Notes under the pieces: model-generated
Seen by the model: the letters and a program-made list of their open reading frames with translations, nothing else
Databases searched by the model: none
What the model was told of the DNA's origin: nothing
Assembly (NCBI RefSeq): GCF_006538705.1
Contig: NZ_BJLP01000003.1
Span: 28,184-92,183, forward strand
Reading direction: 5' to 3'
DNA length: 64,000 nucleotides
Origin: Cellulomonas uda
GTDB taxonomy: Bacteria > Actinomycetota > Actinomycetes > Actinomycetales > Cellulomonadaceae
Made by a program: the position numbers and the translations under genes
Shown here: in pieces, positions 55,723-64,000 of the stretch
How positions within the stretch are numbered: position 1 is the first letter of the stretch
Layout: each line of letters opens with the position of its first letter

Positions 55723-56448
55723 TCACACGTCCGGGTCGAGCAGGACCGCGAGCCGCCGCTTGCCGCGGTTCTCGCGCACCACCCAGGCCACGTCCGCGTC
55801 GTCGTCGCGCTCGAGCGCCGCGAACGCCGCGAGGCCCCGCTCCGGGTCCGCCGCGACCGCGACGCTCCAGCAGTAGCCCAGCGCCTGGCGCAGCGTGCGC
55901 ACGTCCGGCGTGCGCCGCTCACCGGCGGGCACGGCGCGCAGCACGTCCGTCCCGCGCGCGCACGCCTCGAGCGCGAGCGCGCGCAGCTCCGGGACGGCGA
56001 GCAGCGCCGGCTCGCACGCACCGGCGACCGCCGCCCGCACGACGAGGGGCCGCGGGTCCGCGAGCCACCGGCGCACGAGCGCGACCGTCGCCGCGGGGTC
56101 GGCCGCACCGAGGCGCTGCACGGCCATCGCGGCGCCCTCCCGCACGCGCCAGCGCTCGTCGTCGGCGCGCGCGGTCAGGACGTCCACGAGCTCGTCGAGC
56201 CGCGGTCCGCTCGCGTCCGCGAGCAGGCGGCCGAGCGCGGCCGCGCCGCACGCGGCCAGGTACTCGTCCCCGTCCCCGGCGAGCCGCCGCACGAGCGGCT
56301 CGCGCGCGACGTCCCCGAACGCCGCGAGCAGCGTGAGGTTCGCGCGCGGCCCGGGCAGCCCCGAGTGCGTCCCGAGCAGCGCGACGACCTCGTCGTCGGT
56401 CAGGTCCGTCAGCTCCCGGCGCCACGCGGCGCGCGTCCCTCCTGTCAC
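55723..56448 (-). CDS. HEAT-repeat-like protein
   Basis: All-helical protein of 241 aa with repeated helix pairs of HEAT type (EPLVRRLAGDGDEYLAACGA, WRVREGAAMAVQRLG, PRPLVVRAAVAGACEPALLA). No catalytic motif is seen; HEAT proteins usually scaffold other proteins, and some DNA-glycosylase relatives (AlkD) have this fold. Conserved WVVRENRGKRRL near the C-terminus may be a binding surface. The GTG start at 56448 is 36 bases from the next minus-strand gene. Confidence 0.7.
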   Translation of the reverse strand: MTGGTRAAWRRELTDLTDDEVVALLGTHSGLPGPRANLTLLAAFGDVAREPLVRRLAGDGDEYLAACGAAALGRLLADASGPRLDELVDVLTARADDERWRVREGAAMAVQRLGAADPAATVALVRRWLADPRPLVVRAAVAGACEPALLAVPELRALALEACARGTDVLRAVPAGERRTPDVRTLRQALGYCWSVAVAADPERGLAAFAALERDDDADVAWVVRENRGKRRLAVLLDPDV

Positions 56449-56483
56449 CCCGCCATCCTGGTGCGTCGGCGCGCCGCGTGCGG

Positions 56484-57251
56484 TCAGGCGCGACCGAGCG
56501 CGGCGACCAGCTCGTCGGTGCGGGCCACCAGCCGGCGCAACCGCGCGAGCGTCGCGGCCGGCTCGCCGCGCTCGCCGAGCCGCAGCATGCCGACGTCACC
56601 CGCGCGCTGCCCCGCCGCGATGCGGTCGCACGAGTCCGTGAGGCGCCGCTCGACGTGCCGCAGCAGCACCACGGGGTCCACCCCGCCGTACCCCTGGGCG
56701 ATCACCGCGAGCCCGTGCGCCATGCGTGCCGCGTCGTCGTCGGGGAACAGCAGGGGTGACGCCCACGCGAACATCGCGAGGTCGTCGAGCGGGACGCCGG
56801 GGCCGGCGGTGTCCCAGTCGAAGACGCCCGCGAGCTCGTCCCCGTCGAACACGAGGTTGTACATCGCGGCGTCGTGGTGGCACACGATCTCGCCCGGCTC
56901 CAGCCCCCGCTCGACGAACCGCCAGCGGCGCGACGAGCGCGGGAAGCCCGCGACGACCGTGTGGAAGTCGCGCAGCCAGCGGGCGGTCGACGCGAGCTGC
57001 GCGTCCGTGAGCGCGACGACACCCACCGGCACCACCTCGCCCGGCAGGAAGTCGAGGACCTCGCGGCCGCGCTCGTCGGTCCCGTGCGGGCGCGGCACAC
57101 CGCGCAGGCCCTCGTCCGCCAGGAAGCCCAGCAGCTCGTGCACCGCGGGGGTCCACGGTCCTGTCGGGCGGCGCACCGTCGCTCCGACGCGCACCGCGCC
57201 GCCGACGTTGCCCCCGGGCAGCACCACCTCGTCGTCCAGCACGGTGTTCAC
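56484..57251 (-). CDS. Aminoglycoside phosphotransferase-family protein
   Basis: Kinase-like protein of 255 aa. The catalytic loop is HHDAAMYNLVFDG (H-x-D-x4-N) and the metal site is FDWDTAGPG. The glycine-rich N-lobe (VVLPGGNVGGAVRVGATVRR) is shortened, which is common in APH-like proteins acting on choline, sugars or unknown small molecules. True aminoglycoside resistance is unlikely without further evidence. The start codon (GTG 57251) lies 16 bases beyond the sdh hairpin, so it is probably a separate unit. Confidence 0.82.
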   Translation of the reverse strand: MNTVLDDEVVLPGGNVGGAVRVGATVRRPTGPWTPAVHELLGFLADEGLRGVPRPHGTDERGREVLDFLPGEVVPVGVVALTDAQLASTARWLRDFHTVVAGFPRSSRRWRFVERGLEPGEIVCHHDAAMYNLVFDGDELAGVFDWDTAGPGVPLDDLAMFAWASPLLFPDDDAARMAHGLAVIAQGYGGVDPVVLLRHVERRLTDSCDRIAAGQRAGDVGMLRLGERGEPAATLARLRRLVARTDELVAALGRA

Positions 57252-57266
57252 CCAACCACAGACGAC

Positions 57267-57301
57267 GACGCCCGCCGACCGGATTCCCGGTGGCGGGCGT
57301 C
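57267..57301 (-). terminator. Terminator of the sdh operon
   Basis: GACGCCCGCC (57267-57276) pairs with GGCGGGCGTC (57292-57301); inside, ACCGG and CCGGT extend the stem around a 4-base loop with one bulged G. It lies 14 bases after the sdhB stop. Confidence 0.75.
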
Positions 57302-57314
57302 GAGCTGGTCGCGG

Positions 57315-58076
57315 TCAGAACGCGCGGGTGATCATCGCGCGCTTGACCTCCTGGATCGCCTTGGTCACCTCGATGCCACGCGGGCAGGCCTCGGTGCAGT
57401 TGAAGGTCGTGCGGCAACGCCACACGCCCTCCTTGTCGTTGAGGATCTCGAGGCGCTGCGCGCCACCGTCGTCGCGGCTGTCGAAGATGAACCGGTGCGC
57501 GTTGACGATCGCCGCGGGGCCGAAGTACTGGCCGTCGGTCCAGAACACCGGGCAGGACGACGTGCACGCCGCGCACAGGATGCACTTGGTCGTGTCGTCG
57601 AACCGCTCGCGCTGCGCGGGCGACTGCAGGCGCTCCTTGGTCGGCTCGTTCCCGGTGGTGATGAGGAACGGCATGATCTCGCGGTAGGAGGCGAAGAACG
57701 GCTCCATGTCGACCACGAGGTCCTTGACGACCGGCAGGCCCTTGATCGGCTCCACCGTGATCGGCTTGCTCGGGTCGAGGTCCTTGAGCAGCGTCTTGCA
57801 CGCCAGCCGGTTACGGCCGTTGATGCGCATCGCGTCCGAGCCGCAGATGCCGTGCGCGCACGAGCGGCGGAACGTCAGCGAGCCGTCGAGCTCCCACTTG
57901 ATCTTGTGCAGCGCGTCGAGCACGCGGTCGGTGCCGTGCACCTCGAGCTCGAAGTCGTCGAACCGCGTGACCGCGGGGCCGTCCTCGGCGGGCAGGTGAC
58001 GCAGCACGCGCAGGGTGACCGTGAACGACGGCACGGCACCGGCCTTGGCGGGGGCGTCCTCGAGGGTGGCAGTCAT
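57315..58076 (-). CDS. sdhB: Succinate dehydrogenase iron-sulfur subunit
   Basis: Electron-transfer subunit of complex II, 253 aa. The [2Fe-2S] ligands are in RRSCAHGICGSDAMRINGR with C in RLACKTLL. The [4Fe-4S]/[3Fe-4S] ligands are in KCILCAACTSSCPVFW and CRTTFNCTEACPRGI. The start ATG shares its A with the TGA of sdhA (TGATG), so the two are translationally coupled. It is the last gene of sdhCDAB. Confidence 0.96.
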   Translation of the reverse strand: MTATLEDAPAKAGAVPSFTVTLRVLRHLPAEDGPAVTRFDDFELEVHGTDRVLDALHKIKWELDGSLTFRRSCAHGICGSDAMRINGRNRLACKTLLKDLDPSKPITVEPIKGLPVVKDLVVDMEPFFASYREIMPFLITTGNEPTKERLQSPAQRERFDDTTKCILCAACTSSCPVFWTDGQYFGPAAIVNAHRFIFDSRDDGGAQRLEILNDKEGVWRCRTTFNCTEACPRGIEVTKAIQEVKRAMITRAF

Positions 58077-59905
58077 CAGTACTTACGCTCCATCGGCTGG
58101 TAGCGGGTCACGGTGACGGACTTGGAGCCGAGCACCAGCTGGTAGTCGTCGAACGGCTCGACGTGGTGGAACGAGCCCTCCGCGTCGCCGTCGGTCACGG
58201 GGGCGTCGGCCGGGCGACGGTAGGCCATCGTGTGCCGCATGAAGCCCGCGTCGTCGCGGTCCGGGTAGTCCTCGCGGAAGTGGCCGCCGCGCGACTCCTT
58301 GCGGTTCAGCGCGCCGACGACGACCGTCTCGGAGATGTCCAGGAGGAAGCCGAGCTCGACGGCCTCGAGCAGGTCGGTGTTGAACGTGCGCGACTTGTCC
58401 TGCACGGACACCGCCTGGAACCGCTTGCGCAGCGCCTTGATGTCGGTGAGCGCCTGCGTGAGCGACTCCTCGGTGCGGAACACCTGCGCGTTCGCGTCCA
58501 TCGTCTCCTGCAGCGCGCGGCGGATGTCCGCGACGCGCTCGCCGTCCGGGCGCGTGCGGATCGTCTCGAGCTCGGACTCGACGACCACCGCCGGGTCCGC
58601 CGGGATCTCGACGAACGAGGCGGTCGCCGCGTACGCGGCGGCCGAACGTCCGGCGCGCTTGCCGAACACGTTGATGTCGAGCAGCGAGTTGGTGCCCAGG
58701 CGGTTCGACCCGTGCACGGACACGCACGCGACCTCGCCGGCCGCGTACAGGCCCTTGATCACGTCGCGCTCGTTGCGCAGCACCTCGCCCTCGATGTTCG
58801 TGGGGATGCCACCCATCGCGTAGTGCGCGGTCGGGTACACGGGCACGGGCTCGGTGTACGGCTCGATGCCCAGGTACGTGCGCGCGAACTCCGTGATGTC
58901 CGGGAGCTTGGCGTCGATGTGCGCGGGCTCGAGGTGCGTGAGGTCGAGCAGGACGTAGTCCTTGTTCGGGCCCGCGCCGCGGCCCTCGCGCACCTCGTTG
59001 GCCATCGAGCGGGCGACGATGTCGCGCGGCGCGAGGTCCTTGATCGTCGGGGCGTAGCGCTCCATGAACCGCTCGCCGTCCGCGTTGCGCAGGATGCCGC
59101 CCTCGCCGCGCGCGGCCTCGGACAGCAGGATGCCCAGGCCCGCGAGGCCCGTCGGGTGGAACTGGAAGAACTCCATGTCCTCGAGCGGGATGCCGCGGCG
59201 GTACGCGAGCGCCATGCCGTCGCCCGTGAGCGTGTGCGCGTTCGAGGTCGTCTTGAAGATCTTGCCCGCGCCGCCCGTGGCGAACACGACGGCCTTGGCC
59301 TGGAACACGTGGATCTCGCCCGTCGCGAGCTCGTACGCGACGACGCCCGACACGTTGACCTCCTCGCCGTCGGGCACGTGGCCCGCCGCGAGGTCGTGGT
59401 CGACGAGCAGGTCGAGGACGTAGAACTCGTTGAAGAACTCGACGTCGTTCTTCACGCACTGCTGGTACAGCGTCTGCAGGATCATGTGGCCGGTGCGGTC
59501 CGCGGCGTAGCAGGCGCGGCGCACGGCGGCCTCGCCGTGGTTGCGCGTGTGGCCGCCGAACCGGCGCTGGTCGATCCGGCCCTCGGGCGTCCGGTTGAAC
59601 GGCAGGCCCATCTTCTCGAGGTCGAGCACCGCGTCGATGGCCTCCTTGGCCATGACCTCGGCGGCGTCCTGGTCGACCAGATAGTCACCGCCCTTGACGG
59701 TGTCGAACGTGTGCCACTCCCAGTTGTCCTCCTCGACGTTGGCCAGCGCGGCGCACATGCCGCCCTGCGCCGCGCCGGTGTGCGAACGCGTGGGGTAGAG
59801 CTTCGAGATCACGGCGGTGCGCACGCGCGTCGAGGACTCGAGGGCGGCGCGCATCCCGGCGCCGCCTGCGCCGACGATGACGACGTCGTACTGGTGGGTC
59901 TGCAT
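58076..59905 (-). CDS. sdhA: Succinate dehydrogenase flavoprotein subunit
   Basis: FAD subunit of complex II, 609 aa, which oxidises succinate to fumarate. The dinucleotide fold [18 protein letters not shown] is at the N-terminus, followed by [20 protein letters not shown] (the His-FAD region). The active-site part is [20 protein letters not shown], and [20 protein letters not shown] lies near the end. Start ATG 59905, 25 bases after the sdhD stop. Confidence 0.97.
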   Translation of the reverse strand: MQTHQYDVVIVGAGGAGMRAALESSTRVRTAVISKLYPTRSHTGAAQGGMCAALANVEEDNWEWHTFDTVKGGDYLVDQDAAEVMAKEAIDAVLDLEKMGLPFNRTPEGRIDQRRFGGHTRNHGEAAVRRACYAADRTGHMILQTLYQQCVKNDVEFFNEFYVLDLLVDHDLAAGHVPDGEEVNVSGVVAYELATGEIHVFQAKAVVFATGGAGKIFKTTSNAHTLTGDGMALAYRRGIPLEDMEFFQFHPTGLAGLGILLSEAARGEGGILRNADGERFMERYAPTIKDLAPRDIVARSMANEVREGRGAGPNKDYVLLDLTHLEPAHIDAKLPDITEFARTYLGIEPYTEPVPVYPTAHYAMGGIPTNIEGEVLRNERDVIKGLYAAGEVACVSVHGSNRLGTNSLLDINVFGKRAGRSAAAYAATASFVEIPADPAVVVESELETIRTRPDGERVADIRRALQETMDANAQVFRTEESLTQALTDIKALRKRFQAVSVQDKSRTFNTDLLEAVELGFLLDISETVVVGALNRKESRGGHFREDYPDRDDAGFMRHTMAYRRPADAPVTDGDAEGSFHHVEPFDDYQLVLGSKSVTVTRYQPMERKY

Positions 59906-59930
59906 GAGGGTCAGGGCTTCCTTCGGGACG

Positions 59931-60389
59931 TCAGGCGGTGCAGAACGAGGGCAGCAGGTCCAGCGGCGCGTCGGTCGGGCACGGGTCGAACGTGAAGATC
60001 ACGAGCGTGCCGAGGACGACGACGATGACGAACGCGAAGTACAGGAGGCCCTTGAGCACCAGGCGGGTGGAGTCCTTGGACGCGTAGTCGTTCACGATCG
60101 TGCGCATGCCGTTGGTGCCGTGGATCATCGCGAGCCACAGCATCAGCAGGTCCCAGACCTGCCACAGCGGCGACGCCCACTTGCCGGCGACGAACCCGAA
60201 GTCGATCGACTTGATGCCCTCGCCGGACACCAGGTTCATGAACAGGTGGCCGAAGATCAGCACGATCAGCAGCGCGCCGGAGGCGCGCATGAACACCCAG
60301 CCGTAGAGCTCGGTGTTGCCGCGCGTGGTCAGGCGCGACGGACGGGCGCGCGGCGGGCGGGGGGCCTTGGGGTCGGCGATCGTCGTCAT
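59931..60389 (-). CDS. sdhD: Succinate dehydrogenase membrane anchor subunit
   Basis: Membrane anchor of complex II, 152 aa, with three helices ([38 protein letters not shown] and [20 protein letters not shown]). The conserved [13 protein letters not shown] is typical of actinobacterial SdhD and near the heme/quinone site. I chose ATG 60389 over the GTG three bases earlier because it gives a TGATG overlap with sdhC. Confidence 0.92.
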   Translation of the reverse strand: MTTIADPKAPRPPRARPSRLTTRGNTELYGWVFMRASGALLIVLIFGHLFMNLVSGEGIKSIDFGFVAGKWASPLWQVWDLLMLWLAMIHGTNGMRTIVNDYASKDSTRLVLKGLLYFAFVIVVVLGTLVIFTFDPCPTDAPLDLLPSFCTA

Positions 60390-60808
60390 CACTCACCCCC
60401 GAAGACGTGCATGAGGTGACGCGGCAGGAAGCCCGCCATCGTCACGACGAACAGGCCGATGACGACCCAGAGCATGACCCGCTGGTACTTGGGGCCCTTG
60501 GCCCAGAAGTCCACGAGGATGAGCCGGATGCCGTTGAACGCGTGGAACACGATCGCGGCGACCAGGCCGGCCTCGCCGAGGCCCATGACCGGGTTCTTGT
60601 ACGTGCCGATGACCTCGTTGTACGCCTCGGGCGAGACACGCACGAGCGAGGTGTCGAGCACGTGGACGAGAAGGAAGAAGAAGATCGCGACTCCGGTCAC
60701 GCGGTGCGCGACCCACGACCACATTCCTTCACGCCCGCGGTACAGGGTGCCGACGGGCGCCTTCTTCCTCGCCGGGGGCGAGGCGGGCGCGGTGGGCGCA
60801 GCGGACAC
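60389..60808 (-). CDS. sdhC: Succinate dehydrogenase cytochrome b subunit
   Basis: Cytochrome b556 subunit, 139 aa. It has RGREGMWSWVAHRVTGVAIF with the conserved H-R-x-T-G, FFFLLVHVLDTSLVR with the candidate heme histidine, and FHAFNGIRLILVDFW. The GTG at 60808 follows a GGAGG site. It is the first gene of the operon. A -10-like TATACA (60871-60876, minus strand) and a GlxR-type site (60923-60938) lie upstream. Confidence 0.92.
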   Translation of the reverse strand: MSAAPTAPASPPARKKAPVGTLYRGREGMWSWVAHRVTGVAIFFFLLVHVLDTSLVRVSPEAYNEVIGTYKNPVMGLGEAGLVAAIVFHAFNGIRLILVDFWAKGPKYQRVMLWVVIGLFVVTMAGFLPRHLMHVFGGE

Positions 60809-60870
60809 GGGGAGTGCCTCCTGGCGAGTCAGGGGTCGGGACGGCCTCGTCCCGGGGGTGTGTCCCTCAC

Positions 60871-60876
60871 TGTATA
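60871..60876 (-). promoter_or_regulatory. -10 element of sdhCDAB
   Basis: TATACA on the minus strand, in an AT-rich patch about 65 bases before the sdhC start. Transcription would begin near 60864, putting the GlxR-type site centre at about -66. Confidence 0.5.
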
Positions 60877-60922
60877 GACCCCTCCACCCCCGATCGCACG
60901 GGGCTGGGCCCAAGGTCCTGCC

Positions 60923-60938
60923 TGTGAGAAAGTCCACA
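60923..60938. promoter_or_regulatory. CRP/GlxR-type site before sdhCDAB
   Basis: TGTGAGAAAGTCCACA matches TGTGA-N6-TCACA at 9 of 10 fixed positions, with symmetric CTG...CAG ends (60922-60939). It is the second such site in the window, both before TCA-cycle genes. Confidence 0.68.
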
Positions 60939-61073
60939 GACTGGGACGCCCGGCCCCGGTCGCGCGGTTCGTGCACGGTGCTCCCACGCGTCGTGCGACC
61001 CCCTCCCGCACGTCTCGTCCCACGCTCGGCCCCCGCCCGTGGCGCGCCGCGCCGGCGGGCTAACCTGTCGCGC

Positions 61074-62207
61074 ATGCCCGACTCCGCCGCACCGACGTCC
61101 GGTCGCGTCCCCGGCTTCCACGCCGTCGTCCCCGCGGGCGGCGCCGGCACGCGGCTGTGGCCGCTGTCCCGGGCCGGCCACCCGAAGTTCCTGCTCGACC
61201 TCACCGGCTCGGGCCGCACGCTCCTGCAGTCGACGGTCGACCGCCTCACGCCGCTCACGGGCGACCGCGGGGTCGTCGTCGTGACCGGCGTGCGGCACGC
61301 GCGGGCGGTCGCGGAGCAGGTCCCCACGCTCGGTGCCGACGACGAGCGCGGGCGGCTGCTCGTCGAGCCGTCACCGCGCGACTCGATGGCCGCGATCGGG
61401 CTCGCCGCCGCCGTGCTGCTCGAGCGGCACGGCGACGACGTCGTGATCGGCTCGTTCGCCGCGGACCACGTGATCGACGGCACCGACGAGTTCGAGCGGA
61501 CGGTGCGCGAGGCCGTCGCGGCGGCACGCGAGGGCTTCGTCGTGACGATCGGCATCACCGCGACCGGTCCGTCGACCGCGTTCGGCTACATCCGCTCGGC
61601 CGACGACCTCGGCGTCGCGGGCGCGCCGACCGCGCGGCACGTCGCGGGCTTCACCGAGAAGCCCGACGCGCAGACCGCCGCCGCGTACCTGGCCACCGGC
61701 GACTACCGGTGGAACGCGGGCATGTTCGTCGTGCGCGCCGCGGTGCTGCTCGACCACCTGGCGCAGCAGCTGCCGGCGCTCGCGGCGGGGCTGCGCGAGA
61801 TCGGTGCCGCGTGGGACACCGCCGCGCGCGACGCGGTGCTGGAGCGGGTGTGGCCCGGCCTGACCAAGATCGCGATCGACCACGCGATCGCCGAGCCGGT
61901 CGCCGCCGCGGGCGGCGTGGCCGTCGTGCCCGGTGACTTCGGCTGGGACGACGTCGGCGACTTCGCGTCGCTCGCGGACCTGCTGCCCGCCCCGACCCTC
62001 GGCGACGACGCCGCGGTGCTGCGTGTGGGGTCCGACGACGCGTTCGTCGTGCCGGGGGCGGGCCGCACGGTCGCGGTCGTCGGCCTGGCCGACGCGGTCG
62101 TCGTCGACACCCCCGACGCGCTGCTGGTGACGACCCGCGCGCACGCCCAGCAGGTCAAGCAGGCCGTCGACGGCTGGCGCGCGGCCGGCCGCGAGGACCT
62201 GCTCTGA
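61074..62207 (+). CDS. manC: Mannose-1-phosphate guanylyltransferase
   Basis: Nucleotidyltransferase of 377 aa that makes GDP-mannose from mannose-1-phosphate and GTP for glycolipids and glycans. The NTP motif is VVPAGGAGTRLWPLSRAGHP with PKFLLDL, and the sugar-binding part is VAGFTEKPDAQTAAAYLATG with YRWNAGMFV. The bacterial type-II isomerase domain is absent, so this is the monofunctional form. The ATG at 61074 is 7 bases after TAACCT (61061-61066), suggesting a leaderless transcript. It might supply the donor used by proteins such as that at 45175. Confidence 0.92.
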   Translation: MPDSAAPTSGRVPGFHAVVPAGGAGTRLWPLSRAGHPKFLLDLTGSGRTLLQSTVDRLTPLTGDRGVVVVTGVRHARAVAEQVPTLGADDERGRLLVEPSPRDSMAAIGLAAAVLLERHGDDVVIGSFAADHVIDGTDEFERTVREAVAAAREGFVVTIGITATGPSTAFGYIRSADDLGVAGAPTARHVAGFTEKPDAQTAAAYLATGDYRWNAGMFVVRAAVLLDHLAQQLPALAAGLREIGAAWDTAARDAVLERVWPGLTKIAIDHAIAEPVAAAGGVAVVPGDFGWDDVGDFASLADLLPAPTLGDDAAVLRVGSDDAFVVPGAGRTVAVVGLADAVVVDTPDALLVTTRAHAQQVKQAVDGWRAAGREDLL

Positions 62208-62218
62208 GCGAGCCTGAC

Positions 62219-62268
62219 CACGCACGGCCACGCACGGCCACGCACGACCCCGCCCGACCACGCCCGAC
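62219..62268 (+). repeat. 10-bp intergenic tandem repeat
   Basis: Five 10-base units of CCACGCACGG, degenerating to CCACGCCCGA, lie between manC and the M20 peptidase gene. The unit size equals that of the repeat before trpS. Confidence 0.65.
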
Positions 62269-62315
62269 CGCGGACGGCCGGGCGGCGCCGGGGCGCACGG
62301 AGATAACCTCGCCAC

Positions 62316-63593
62316 GTGTCCACCTCGTCGTCGCTCGCCGTCCCGCCGCTCGACTCGCTGCGCCCCGCGCCGACGACCGCCCCGGTGCTGCGGCTCGCCC
62401 GGCTGGTGGGCTCGCTGCGTGACGAGCTCGTCGAGATCCGCCGCGACCTGCACGCGCACCCCGAGCTCGCCCGCACCGAGGAGCGCACGACGCGCGTCGT
62501 CGCGGAGCGCCTGCGCCTCGCGGGCCTGCACCCGCACGTGCTGCCCGGCAGCGGGCTGGTCTGCGACATCGGCCCCTCGCACGCCGAGACGGGCCGCGGC
62601 CGCGTCGCGCTGCGCGCCGACCTCGACGCGCTGCCCGTCGCGGACGAGTGCGGGCTGCCGTGGCACTCGACGCACCGGTCGGTCGCGCACGCGTGCGGCC
62701 ACGACGTGCACACGGCCGCCGTGCTCGGCGCAGGGCTCGCGCTCGCGGAGCTCGCGGCCGCGGGCGAGCTCGCGACCGGGGTGCGCCTGGTGTTCCAGCC
62801 CGCCGAGGAGGTGCAGCCGGGCGGTTCGCTCGACGTGATCGCGGCGGGTGCGCTCGACGGCGTCTCGCAGATCTTCGCGGTGCACTGCGACCCGAAGGTC
62901 GACGTCGGCCAGGTGGGTACCCGCATCGGTCCCATCACGTCCGCGAGCGACGAGGTCACGGTCGTGTTCTCCGGTGCGGGCGGGCACACGTCGCGCCCGC
63001 ATCTCACGGGTGACCTCGTGTACGCCATGGCGCAGGTCGTCACACAGGTGCCCGCGATCCTCGGCCGGCGCCTCGACCCGCGCTCGGGCGTGAACCTCAC
63101 CTGGGGCGCGGTCCAGGCGGGCACCGCGCACAACGTGATCCCCGGCGCGGGCTCGGTCCGCGGGACCCTGCGCTGCCTGGACGTGCGGGCGTGGGAGACC
63201 GCGTCTCAGGTGTTCCACGACGCCGTCGAGCAGGTCGTCGCGCCGTACGACGTCGAGGTGGAGATCCGTCATCAGCGCGGCGTGCCGCCGGTCGAGAACG
63301 ACGAGCGTGCGACGGGCGTCCTCGAGGCGGCCGCGCGCGACGCGCTCGGGCCGGACTCGGTGAACCTGACCGAGCAGTCGCTCGGGGGCGAGGACTTCGC
63401 CTGGTACCTGACGAAGGTGCCGGGCGCGATGGCGCGGCTCGGCACCCGCACGCCGGGCGGCCGCACGTACGACATCCACCAGGGCGACCTGGTGGTCGAC
63501 GAGCGCGCGGTCGAGGCCGGCGCGCTCCTGCTCGCGCGGGCCGCGGTGATCGCCGGGTCGAACCCTGCGCGGGTCAGCCCGCGGGCGTCGTGA
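62316..63593 (+). CDS. M20-family amidohydrolase
   Basis: Zinc amidohydrolase of the M20D type, 425 aa. It has IRRDLHAHPELARTEERTTR, LRADLDALPVADECGLPWHS, HACGHDVHTAAVLGAGLAL and VFQPAEEVQPGGSLDVI, and the dimerisation part SGAGGHTSRPHLTGD. Members release acyl groups from amino acids or hydrolyse amides such as hippurate and indole-acetyl conjugates; the substrate here is unknown. The GTG at 62316 is 6 bases after TAACCT (62304-62309). It overlaps the convergent lipoprotein gene by 20 bases. Confidence 0.9.
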   Translation: MSTSSSLAVPPLDSLRPAPTTAPVLRLARLVGSLRDELVEIRRDLHAHPELARTEERTTRVVAERLRLAGLHPHVLPGSGLVCDIGPSHAETGRGRVALRADLDALPVADECGLPWHSTHRSVAHACGHDVHTAAVLGAGLALAELAAAGELATGVRLVFQPAEEVQPGGSLDVIAAGALDGVSQIFAVHCDPKVDVGQVGTRIGPITSASDEVTVVFSGAGGHTSRPHLTGDLVYAMAQVVTQVPAILGRRLDPRSGVNLTWGAVQAGTAHNVIPGAGSVRGTLRCLDVRAWETASQVFHDAVEQVVAPYDVEVEIRHQRGVPPVENDERATGVLEAAARDALGPDSVNLTEQSLGGEDFAWYLTKVPGAMARLGTRTPGGRTYDIHQGDLVVDERAVEAGALLLARAAVIAGSNPARVSPRAS

Positions 63594-64000
63594 CGAGCAC
63601 CTGCCAGTCGGCCTGCGCCTGACCGGCGACGTGCGCGGTGGTGCCGGCGGGGATCGACCCCCGCAGCCGTGACGGAAGGCCGTCGCAGGGCACCACCCAG
63701 AACGGCTCGGACTCGGCCTCGAACGTGAGCGTGACCGGCTCGGGACCGTCGCACAGCCCGTAGAGCGTGAAGTCGCCCGCGGCGAGCGCCACGGTCGCGT
63801 CCTGGCCGCCGAGCGTCGCGACGAGCCGCTCGTCGTCGGGGACGGCGAGCCGGGTCTCGCCGGCGACCACGGTCGCGAACGGCGCGACGGGTGCCTCGGG
63901 CGCGGCCGGGGTGCCCGAGGCGTCGGGTCCGGCGGGGGTCGTCGGGGGCGGGGCGGTGCTTGCGGCGCAGCCGCAGAGCCCCGCCGTGGCGGCGACGGCC
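63574..64000 (-). CDS. Putative lipoprotein, 5' end outside window
   Basis: The minus-strand frame is open to the window edge. It reads AVAATAGLCGCAASTAPPPT at the edge, a signal-peptide end with lipobox-like LCGC, then a Pro/Ala/Thr linker and a small beta-rich domain (RLAVPDDERLVATLGGQDAT, LTFEAESEPFWVVPCDGLPS, QAQADWQVLVTTPAG). I do not recognise the domain. An internal GTG at 63870 could start a shorter form, but the lipobox in frame upstream argues for the longer one. Confidence 0.6.
   Translation of the reverse strand, partial: AVAATAGLCGCAASTAPPPTTPAGPDASGTPAAPEAPVAPFATVVAGETRLAVPDDERLVATLGGQDATVALAAGDFTLYGLCDGPEPVTLTFEAESEPFWVVPCDGLPSRLRGSIPAGTTAHVAGQAQADWQVLVTTPAG

Noticed and set aside
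56484..57251. Aminoglycoside resistance gene
   Set aside because: The kinase motifs are present, but the family is broad and nothing in the context (no mobile element or other resistance gene) supports resistance.

Overview
The window is very GC-rich, uses many GTG starts, and carries actinobacterial marker genes: a mycothiol-type deacetylase, DUF3117, a 7Fe ferredoxin next to dapC, and a sigE/anti-sigma/htrA/tatB run. A cytoplasmic GH3 glucosidase with a CebR-like operator suggests a cellulolytic actinomycete such as Cellulomonas or a relative. The genus is inferred; no rRNA is present to test it.

Layout. 1-7159: core genes (end of a hypothetical protein, ispH, rmuC, an ABC exporter pair, ychF). 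7151-12427: a 5.3-kb integrative element driven by a large serine integrase and inserted in the last codons of ychF. The displaced ychF tail lies at 12416-12439, just beyond the integrase. The element carries a translationally coupled DUF5343 plus Swt1-type HEPN pair, a degraded phage-like core (frameshifted small gene, zinc-motif protein, primase-like N-terminus fused by deletion to a capsid C-terminus) and a zinc-ribbon DUF4145 protein. 12440-13560: a second scar with an MFS transporter remnant and an orphan terminator. 13585-16866: small accessory genes (DUF2200, DUF1801, hemerythrin, CGNR regulator, pterin dehydratase-VOC fusion, DUF4180). 16984-19308: GH3 beta-glucosidase. 20279-29332: a peptide-type ABC uptake system with two binding lipoproteins, two permeases and a fused double ATPase. 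29490-33263: typA, mshB, a membrane protein and a flavin reductase. 33380-36541: a 1053-residue VanW-family surface protein.

36955-52881 follows the gene order of the Mycobacterium tuberculosis Rv1177-Rv1224 region as recalled: ferredoxin, dapC, dapD/dapE, LOG protein, folP2, DUF3117, O-methyltransferase, sigE, anti-sigma, htrA, tatB. Inserted into this order are citrate synthase, a PIG-V-like membrane protein, leucyl aminopeptidase and others. 52981-64000: trpS, a 2'-5' RNA ligase-like protein, a YihY protein, HEAT-repeat and APH-like proteins, sdhCDAB, a mannose-1-phosphate guanylyltransferase, an M20 peptidase and the start of a lipoprotein.

Functional links. Lysine/peptidoglycan synthesis is represented by three dap genes. 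The TCA genes gltA and sdhCDAB each have a CRP/GlxR-type TGTGA-N6-TCACA site upstream. The peptide transporter has the same 12-bp palindrome in front of its binding-protein gene and of its permease gene. Many genes have a TANNNT -10 hexamer only 6-8 bases before the start codon, which points to leaderless mRNAs and fixes several starts.
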